Below, one piece after another: positions 34,664 through 40,372 of a stretch of 40,372 bases of DNA. The DNA comes from Desulfobacterales bacterium. GTDB lineage: Bacteria; Desulfobacterota; Desulfobacteria; Desulfobacterales; Desulfolunaceae. Every line of letters starts with the position of its first letter. Position 1 is the first letter of the stretch. The DNA is taken from positions 1 through 40,372 of the forward strand of contig JAKSCC010000331.1 in assembly GCA_022360815.1 (NCBI GenBank). The letters are read 5' to 3'. The translations under genes were made by a program, and so were the position numbers. Under the pieces are notes generated by a model, which searched no databases, was not told the DNA's origin, and saw nothing but the letters and a program-made list of their open reading frames with translations.

Positions 34664-35461
34664 ATGATCGTCACTCCTGAAAGCATCTGGATGGATGTGG
34701 AAACCATTCGAGGAACCGCTCCTCTCGTGCATAACATCACAAACTATGTGGTCATGAACAACACCGCCAATGCTCTTCTCGCCATCGGTGCCTCGCCCGT
34801 GATGGCCCACGCCACCGCCGAAGTGAGAGAGATGACCCAAATGGCCGGTGCCCTCGTTCTCAACATTGGCACGTTAAGCGATGCCTGGATTCAAGCCATG
34901 TTTATGGCAGCCCAATCAGCAAAAAAGGCCGACACTCCCATCGTCATTGACCCCGTGGGCGTGGGAGCCACCAGCTACCGCACCCAAACAGCCAAAGCAC
35001 TCATCGCAGCCACCTCTCCCACCATTGTTCGAGGAAACGCATCGGAAATCATGGCGCTGTCCGATAAAGACGCCCTCACCAAAGGGGTCGACTCCATCCA
35101 TGAAGCAGAGCAGGCCATTCAATCGGCTCGCACCCTTGTGGAGACACACCAGTGTACGGTCTGCATCACCGGTGAAACCGATCTTATTTTAGAGCCCAAC
35201 AGCCAGCATAAAATCACCAACGGGCACCCCATGATGCCCAAGGTAACGGGTCTGGGATGCACAGCCACAGCCCTTTGCGGAGCCTTTGCCGCCGTCAACC
35301 CCGATGGCGGGCAAGCAGCGGCCCATGCCATGGCGGTCATGGGAATCGCTGGTGAAATAGCAGCCCGCTGGGCCAAGGGTCCGGGAAGCTTTCAACTTCA
35401 CTTCATAGATGCCCTTTATGGACTCTCATTCCATCAAATCAAAACCCACTACAATGCTTAA
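34664..35461 (+). CDS. thiM: hydroxyethylthiazole kinase (ThiM)
   Basis: ThiM phosphorylates hydroxyethylthiazole in thiamine salvage. The 265-residue protein has PLVHNITNYVVMNNTANALLA near residues 20-40, ASPVMAHATAEVREM, LNIGTLS, the VIDPVGVGAT segment and TGLGCTATALCGAFA near 200 with the catalytic Cys. GAGGA is seven to eight bases before the ATG. Its stop overlaps the thiE start by eight bases, which shows tight coupling. Confidence 0.96.
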   Translation: MIVTPESIWMDVETIRGTAPLVHNITNYVVMNNTANALLAIGASPVMAHATAEVREMTQMAGALVLNIGTLSDAWIQAMFMAAQSAKKADTPIVIDPVGVGATSYRTQTAKALIAATSPTIVRGNASEIMALSDKDALTKGVDSIHEAEQAIQSARTLVETHQCTVCITGETDLILEPNSQHKITNGHPMMPKVTGLGCTATALCGAFAAVNPDGGQAAAHAMAVMGIAGEIAARWAKGPGSFQLHFIDALYGLSFHQIKTHYNA

Positions 35462-36083
35462 TAAAGAATATATAAACGGCGTTTATCTCGTCATCGGCGA
35501 ATCGGCATGCGGAGGCAAGGATTTGGAATCCATTGTCGAAGCCTCTCTGCATGCAGGCCTTTGCTGCGTGCAACTGCGGGAAAAAGAGGCAGACACCCGC
35601 ACCTTTCTTAACCGGGCCAAAGCTCTAAAATCCATTCTTAAAGGCACCGGCATCCCCTTTCTCATCAACGACCGCATCGACATTGCCCTGGCCGCTCAAG
35701 CCGACGGTGTTCATATCGGGCAGAGCGACATGCCCTATGAAACCGCTCGCCGTCTCTTGGGCCCCCAGGCCATCATCGGTCTCTCTGTAGAGAGCTGGGA
35801 CGATGTGAAAACTGCCCAAAACTTGGATGTCTCTTATCTCGGCGTAAGCCCCGTTTTTGATACCCCCACCAAAACCGACACCAAAACAGCCTGGGGGCTG
35901 GAAGGTCTCTCTCGAATCCGAAAGGCATCCAAACATCCGCTGGTTGCCATTGGCGGCATAGACAAAGAAAACGCACGGCAGGTTGTGCAAGCCGGAGCCC
36001 ACGCCATTGCCGTGGTATCGGCCATCTGCTCTGCAGCCAACCCCGAAGAAGCGACCCGTGCTCTCAACCAAGCAGGCTTTTGA
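35454..36083 (+). CDS. thiE: thiamine-phosphate synthase (ThiE)
   Basis: ThiE joins HMP pyrophosphate and thiazole phosphate to form thiamine monophosphate. The 209-residue protein is a TIM barrel with VQLREKEADTR (pyrophosphate-binding Arg/Lys), FLINDRIDIALAAQADGVHIGQSDMP, IIGLSVES, YLGVSPVFDTPTK and the phosphate-binding AIGGIDKEN. I choose the ATG at 35454, where it overlaps the thiM end; the earlier in-frame ATG at 35409 lies inside thiM. No separate ribosome site is visible, so it probably depends on translation of thiM. Confidence 0.96.
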   Translation: MLNKEYINGVYLVIGESACGGKDLESIVEASLHAGLCCVQLREKEADTRTFLNRAKALKSILKGTGIPFLINDRIDIALAAQADGVHIGQSDMPYETARRLLGPQAIIGLSVESWDDVKTAQNLDVSYLGVSPVFDTPTKTDTKTAWGLEGLSRIRKASKHPLVAIGGIDKENARQVVQAGAHAIAVVSAICSAANPEEATRALNQAGF

Positions 36084-36225
36084 GTGCACTGCCTCAAGCC
36101 CCAGAGGTTTTATTTTTATACGTTTTAACCCCTTGCTTCGTTTTTGATGCCCCTGGTGGAGACTCAAATGGTGCGTGGGACCATAGAAGTTTTTTAAAAA
36201 ACGCCTTTCAAGGCGCGGAGAATAC

Positions 36226-37038
36226 ATGAAAACATACCACAGAGCCCTTACCATCGCTGGTTCTGACAGCGGAGGTGGCGCGGGCATCCAGGCGGATCTG
36301 AAAACATTTTCCGCATTGGGATGCTTTGGCATGTCTGCCATTACAGCGCTCACCGCTCAAAACACCCACAGCGTCACCCAAATCCACCCGGTACCGGCAC
36401 CTTTTATCAAGGCCCAACTGGACGCCGTGCTTGAAGATATCGGCACCGATGCGGTAAAAATCGGCATGCTTCACGCGCCGGATGTCATCGAAACCGTGGC
36501 AGAAGCCCTCAACCTCTGGAAATGCCCCCGTATTGTTATAGATCCTGTCATGATCTCCAAAAGTGGCGACAAACTGCTTCAAGACGATGCGGTCTTCGCC
36601 CTGAAACAAACCCTGATCCCCATGGCTTCCATTATCACTCCCAACCTTCCAGAGGCTTCTGTGATTCTGGGACGGCCCATCGAAAAAAAAGAGGAGATGG
36701 CCGAGGCGGCTCGGGATTTGGCAGAAATGGGGTGTGAGGCGGTGCTTCTCAAAGGAGGTCATCTGACAACTCAGGAGAGTGCGGATCTTCTTTATATTAA
36801 AAGAGAGGATTCCCTTACCGAGTTTCCTGGAAAGCGGATCCCCACCCAAAACTCCCATGGTACCGGCTGCACCCTCTCTTCAGCCATCTGCGCCCACCTC
36901 GCCCGTGGTTTTGACCTCATTGACGCTGTGGGCCGATCCAAGACTTACATCACCGAAGCCCTTGCCGCCGGAGCCCCTTACACCACCGGAAACGGGCACG
37001 GCCCGCTGCACCATTTTTATAAAACCTGGGATCAATAA
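36226..37038 (+). CDS. thiD: hydroxymethylpyrimidine (phosphate) kinase (ThiD)
   Basis: ThiD phosphorylates HMP and HMP phosphate. The 270-residue protein has ALTIAGSDSGGGAGIQADLK near the N terminus, NTHSVTQIHPVP, VKIGML, VIDPVMISKSGDKLL, ITPNLPEA and the catalytic HGTGCTLSSAICAHLA. GGAG is five bases before the ATG. It follows thiE after 142 bases, a gap that contains a small CGCCTT/AAGGCG hairpin. With ThiM and ThiE it gives a salvage route from hydroxyethylthiazole and HMP. thiC and thiG are not in the window. Confidence 0.96.
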   Translation: MKTYHRALTIAGSDSGGGAGIQADLKTFSALGCFGMSAITALTAQNTHSVTQIHPVPAPFIKAQLDAVLEDIGTDAVKIGMLHAPDVIETVAEALNLWKCPRIVIDPVMISKSGDKLLQDDAVFALKQTLIPMASIITPNLPEASVILGRPIEKKEEMAEAARDLAEMGCEAVLLKGGHLTTQESADLLYIKREDSLTEFPGKRIPTQNSHGTGCTLSSAICAHLARGFDLIDAVGRSKTYITEALAAGAPYTTGNGHGPLHHFYKTWDQ

Positions 37039-37048
37039 CCCTTTAAGC

Positions 37049-37085
37049 GCCATAGCTGAAGCGGGCTTCCCCCTTTTGCTATGGC
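37049..37085 (+). terminator. hairpin after thiD
   Basis: GCCATAGC (37049-37056) pairs with GCTATGGC (37078-37085), with an inner GAAG/CTTC pair. No U tract follows, so it is a possible factor-dependent or stabilising hairpin rather than a clear terminator. The remainder to 37454 shows no gene. Confidence 0.35.
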
Positions 37086-37454
37086 CATACCTTCTTTCCC
37101 GAGTGGTTCGGTTTTCCTTTCGGCATGGAGTCCCTATTTTTTTAAAGGCCCTTTTCAAGCCACTCCAAGTTGAAGACACGCAACATCACCCTCTTTTGAC
37201 GGGAAATATTCTCACCTATCGCCCCCTTTCTTTCAATAAGCGACCCTCTTTTTTTCCCATCGAACCCTCGTCCCTGAAAAGACACAACAAAAAAACACCT
37301 ATAAATTTTATACGTTGTGACATGCATCATACCCCAAAGGGTTTCACATCACTTATAAGTCGGTACATCTCTTAAGAGTCTCCCCCCCTTAGGCAAAGGT
37401 GAAATTTACTATGACAGCAGGTCAAACCCATCGAATTTCAAAGGGAGAAACACC

Positions 37455-39473
37455 ATGAAACAGATTTACAAATCCGTTGTAACAGCCGCTCTCGTCCTAT
37501 TCGTCTCTTTTTTTTCAGCTTGTGGTGGAGGTAGCAGTGGTGGTAAAAACGCCAATAAAAACACAAAATCGGGTGCATCGTTTCAAGCGGGCAATGAAAC
37601 CATCGTTGCCATACGCACCATCACCGATGCAGGCAGTACCCTTGAAATTACTGACACAGGAACCCACCTTGACGGTGCAAAGATCATCTTTCCAGCCGGA
37701 GCCCTACCCGCAGATACAGAAGTAAAAGTAGGACTCAATGACGGAACAGTTCAACTCCCCCAAGGATCTCGCTCCCCTGCCCCTCCTCAAACCATTACCC
37801 TTCACACGGGCGAGACCACACATTTCAACCAACTGGTGGAGATCACCCTCCCATACAACGATGATGCCCATATTCCCACCCCGTTTTATATTGATGAGGC
37901 CAACCAACTTCGACCGGTTACCGTTACCCGTATCGATACAGACAAAAAAACCTTCTCTTTTGTCACAGCCCATGCATCCACCTGGACATGGGTCAAGGAT
38001 ATTGTCAGCGACACCCCCGATGAGGACACCGGATTCAGGCCTTCCGATGATGGATTCCAAATCACAAACCACGGCTCAACAATCAACAGTGGTGGGGAGT
38101 CCTTTGGCATGACCACCTTTGCCCAGTGGTATTTTGCCAAAAAACTCAACACCCATGGTATTTTCTTTCCAAAGTATATGGCCCAAGTGGGGTCAGATGC
38201 TGAAGGGACAAACCTTACCGGCCAGGATGTCATAGCCACCCGTGCCCACAGCGCAGCCAACCAATCCTGGAACTACTCCGAATTTATTCTTCCCAACATC
38301 ACCACCAGCGATGAATACAGATTCAATACCATTGTCCATGCCCTCAAGGTGACCAAGCGACCTGTAAACCTAAGTCTTAGAAAAATCGATGCAAATGGTG
38401 CCTTTATTAGCGGCCATGCGGTTCTTGCCTATGGTGTGAATGAAACAGACGGTGAGATCTCCATTTATGATCCCAATTTTCCAAAAGAGCCCCGAAGCAT
38501 TAGTTACAATACTGAAACCAAGGCGTTTCAATCCTACGAGAGCGAAACCCACACCTTCAAAAAATTTTTCTTAAACGGAACGGGGAGCTATTCGCTTTCC
38601 GAATCCTATCTCAACATTTTTGAAGATGCCGAGCACAACTTCACCTCAGACAACCACCCAGTCATCACCATCACCTCACATGAAAACGGGCAGACCGTCA
38701 GCACGCGTAACATCACCCTTCAGGGGGTCGTGGAAAGCAGTGAAATCCTCATTTCCAAGATCGATATTCTTGTTGGAGACGAAAAATTCGCCACGCCTGT
38801 CGACTCAGACGGCAACTTCAGTGTGGGAGTCAGCCTCAACACCGGGATTCAGCGTCTTCGATTTGTCACTCGAGGCCAAGATGGCAGAGAGGTCACCCCT
38901 AACAATTTTGATGCAAACCCCTTCACCATTAACGTTGACCTCGACAAATCCGTCATGCTTGTAACCCTCACCTGGGATAAAGATGCCACAGACCTGGATC
39001 TTTACGTAATTGATCCTCAAGGAGATTGCTCCTATTACCATCATAAAAACACAGCCGATGGTGGAGAGCTCGATTATGACATCCAAACCGGCTATGGCCC
39101 CGAGCACTGGACACTCTCCACAGAAGACACCATCCGCTGGGGCGAAGAGGCATACAGGGTGCGTGTCCACTACTTCACGGATAATGGAAACGGCGGCACC
39201 AACTACACCTTGTCGGTTAAACTCTACGAGGGAACCGAAAGGGAAGTGGTTTACCTTCAGAACGGCTACCTTTCCCACAACAACTCCCAAAACGACAAAC
39301 CGACCGATACCGGTGCCGATTGGGCCGACTTCAACATTCCCGTTGTCTTAACCAACCCGTCCAGGGCTGCGCTCTCTTATGAGCCCCACGTAAAAGCAAA
39401 AGGGGCTACCCCCGTGCCCATTAAACTCACCGTAGAGATTCCTGACAAAGAAACAAGACACGCATCCAAATAA
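37455..39473 (+). CDS. large lipoprotein: ZU5-like, peptidase-like and DUF2135-like domains
   Basis: The 672-residue protein starts with a lipoprotein signal (VSFFSAC, Cys23) and a Gly/Ser/Asn-rich linker. Residues about 60-175 resemble a ZU5-like beta domain (IIFPAGALPADTEVKV). Residues about 195-345 resemble a papain-like or C39-like peptidase fold: NSGGESFGMTTFAQWYF, then GHAVLAYGV (His321) and IYDPNFP. The nucleophile position usually held by Cys (G-x-C-x-GM) is Ser216 here. Residues about 400-490 look Ig-like. Residues about 500-595 match DUF2135/YfaP (LTWDKDATDLDLYVIDPQGD). GGAG is nine bases upstream. The function is not known. Confidence 0.7.
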   Translation: MKQIYKSVVTAALVLFVSFFSACGGGSSGGKNANKNTKSGASFQAGNETIVAIRTITDAGSTLEITDTGTHLDGAKIIFPAGALPADTEVKVGLNDGTVQLPQGSRSPAPPQTITLHTGETTHFNQLVEITLPYNDDAHIPTPFYIDEANQLRPVTVTRIDTDKKTFSFVTAHASTWTWVKDIVSDTPDEDTGFRPSDDGFQITNHGSTINSGGESFGMTTFAQWYFAKKLNTHGIFFPKYMAQVGSDAEGTNLTGQDVIATRAHSAANQSWNYSEFILPNITTSDEYRFNTIVHALKVTKRPVNLSLRKIDANGAFISGHAVLAYGVNETDGEISIYDPNFPKEPRSISYNTETKAFQSYESETHTFKKFFLNGTGSYSLSESYLNIFEDAEHNFTSDNHPVITITSHENGQTVSTRNITLQGVVESSEILISKIDILVGDEKFATPVDSDGNFSVGVSLNTGIQRLRFVTRGQDGREVTPNNFDANPFTINVDLDKSVMLVTLTWDKDATDLDLYVIDPQGDCSYYHHKNTADGGELDYDIQTGYGPEHWTLSTEDTIRWGEEAYRVRVHYFTDNGNGGTNYTLSVKLYEGTEREVVYLQNGYLSHNNSQNDKPTDTGADWADFNIPVVLTNPSRAALSYEPHVKAKGATPVPIKLTVEIPDKETRHASK

Positions 39474-39489
39474 GCCGTGAGGCCTTAAA

Positions 39490-39523
39490 ATCCGAAGCCC
39501 TTAAAATCAAAAGGGCTTCGGAT
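39490..39523 (+). terminator. hairpin after the large lipoprotein gene
   Basis: A perfect 13-bp stem (39490-39502 with 39511-39523) closes an eight-base loop. No U tract follows on the plus strand. It lies between the lipoprotein gene and the broken gene. Confidence 0.5.
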
Positions 39524-39554
39524 CACCACCCACGTCACAGCAGGAGAATTATCC

Positions 39555-40097
39555 ATGCAAATCTCACCGGCAAAAAGGCCCATTACATTTTTTGCACTCT
39601 TCATCATTTTTGCGGCACTCACCACACAAAGGGGACTTGCCATGGGCAAAACCACTCCACCAAAGAACCGATTCACAGATGAAAAGCCCCTTCTCTTGCA
39701 AAAAAACCGTCTCCCTATTCGGAGTAACATAGTCCATTGATAAGAAAGAGATCCCGGTAAAAGGGGTTACCCTCTCTGTCAGCCCCGGGACAGTGACACA
39801 ACCAACAGAGTCCTCCGTCAGCCTTGTGCAAGGCTATTTCCGATCTTCCAATGGCACGACCTGCACCCCACCGGCCTTCAAAATAGATTTCGCCGATCAA
39901 CCCCCCCCCAGGCGCACCCCGTCACGTTCTCTTTCCCCCATCTAACGGCGAAAACCATTTTAAAAACCTTCTGCTACGCCATTCCAAAAGAGGGCTCTCT
40001 TTCGGCTTTGGCCACCACTCTTGATGAAGTGTACCTGACCCTCTTTACCTTTCATCCCAACACATTCATCCTGCTCACAACACCTTCTGGCTTTTAA
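39555..40097 (+). pseudogene. secreted-protein gene broken by two frame changes
   Basis: A GGAG-preceded ATG at 39555 opens a signal peptide (residues 1-29, FFALFIIFAALTTQRGLA). The frame stops at 39738. From 39736 the +1 frame continues with plausible sequence (VKGVTLSVSPGTVTQPTES, FKIDFADQ). At a run of nine C (39901-39909) the original frame resumes with HPVTFSFPHLTAKTILKTF and ends at 40097. Ten or seven C would keep the second switch in frame. In the +1 frame a TAG lies just before 39736, so the first switch point is narrow. This could be decay, phase variation at the C tract, or sequence errors. The product family is not recognised. Confidence 0.55.
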
Positions 40098-40121
40098 CTT
40101 CCCCCCCTAATAACCAAATCA

Positions 40122-40150
40122 TTGCCTTGCTTTTCTGGTAACGTTATATA
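40122..40150 (+). promoter_or_regulatory. probable promoter of the YejM/PbgA-like gene
   Basis: TTGCCT (40122-40127) and TATATA (40145-40150) are spaced by 17 bases. A small hairpin, AGTTAGG-TGCG-CCTGACT, lies at about 40181-40198 in the leader. Confidence 0.45.
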
Positions 40151-40222
40151 AAATGCCGTGCATCTATAGACTCTAAAATTAGTTAGGTGCGCCTGACTCT
40201 AAACAGCCGAAAGACAAGAGAG

Positions 40223-40372
40223 ATGATCCAAAAAAACGCCCCATTGCAACGACGGAGCCTGCTTCACTGGGGAGCATGGTTTACCTTTTTCAATACACTG
40301 CTTGCCCTTCTCATCTCCCTGCGTTACCTGGGCCAGATCCCTACACCCAACACGCCCATGGCCTGGGGCTAC
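40223..40372 (+). CDS. YejM/PbgA-like inner membrane protein, 5' part only
   Basis: The frame opens at the ATG at 40223 and runs off the window after 50 codons. The segment LLHWGAWFTFFNTLLALLIS resembles the first membrane helix of DUF3413 proteins such as YejM/PbgA, inner-membrane proteins with a periplasmic sulfatase-like domain that regulate lipopolysaccharide synthesis in enterobacteria. Only the first helix is visible, so the match is suggestive. A weak AGAGAG is the only ribosome site. Confidence 0.6.
   Translation, partial: MIQKNAPLQRRSLLHWGAWFTFFNTLLALLISLRYLGQIPTPNTPMAWGY

Noticed and set aside
39728-39741. In-frame TAG read as pyrrolysine in the broken secreted-protein gene
   Set aside because: A frame change is still needed on both sides of the TAG and no pyl genes are visible, so decay or indels explain it better.

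Overview
The window is a typical stretch of Gram-negative bacterial chromosome, about half GC, and probably comes from a member of the Desulfobacterota (former Deltaproteobacteria). This placement is an inference from gene content and protein style: the dnaG-rpoD pair, an alpha-helical protein fused to an HPr domain, a two-paralogue FliS flagellin cluster, lipoproteins, and a YejM/PbgA-like gene that points to an outer membrane. No 16S rRNA or species marker is present. I see no phage, insertion sequence or CRISPR array.

Layout. 1-286: repeat-like palindromes and a terminator. 287-1750 (-): der GTPase. 1885-2041 (-): tRNA-Glu and tRNA-Lys with their own promoter and terminator. 2258-5070 (-): trkA-trkH potassium uptake, with an intrinsic terminator in the leader. 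5633-10647 (+): flagellar filament cluster of FliS-like protein, flagellin, FliD, FliS and FlaG. 11091-16878 (+): complete dipeptide/oligopeptide ABC importer. 16982-21007 (-): PilZ protein, ispD, HPr-fusion protein, RNase P RNA, zinc-ribbon coiled-coil protein. 21075-22487 (-): Nif3-like protein and a CAU tRNA. 22623-26279 (-): rpoD and dnaG, the latter interrupted at a nine-base homopolymer. 26622-27877 (-): lipoprotein and hisB. 28325-30070 (+): YcaO-TPR protein. 30132-31676 (-): HD-GYP response regulator and a small secreted protein. 32054-33836 (-): short-chain dehydrogenase and a formate/nitrite-family channel with a long, possibly structured leader. 34664-37038 (+): thiM-thiE-thiD thiamine salvage and synthesis. 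37455-40372 (+): large lipoprotein with a peptidase-like domain, a broken secreted-protein gene, and the start of a YejM/PbgA-like membrane protein.

How the parts fit. FliD caps the filament, FliS escorts flagellin and FlaG influences filament length, so the 5.6-10.6 kb block is a filament assembly unit. The five dpp genes are spaced or overlapped as one operon, with a hairpin after the binding-protein gene that probably lowers expression of the membrane and ATPase genes. PilZ and HD-GYP proteins elsewhere in the window indicate cyclic-di-GMP signalling, which commonly controls flagella, though no direct link is visible.

The least ordinary items are the dnaG frameshift at a T9 tract, the HPr fusion, the orphan YcaO-TPR protein, a peptidase-like lipoprotein with Ser at the expected Cys position, the structured leader of the FNT channel gene, and the homopolymer-interrupted gene near the right edge. 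None by itself proves a new system; all were judged by eye.
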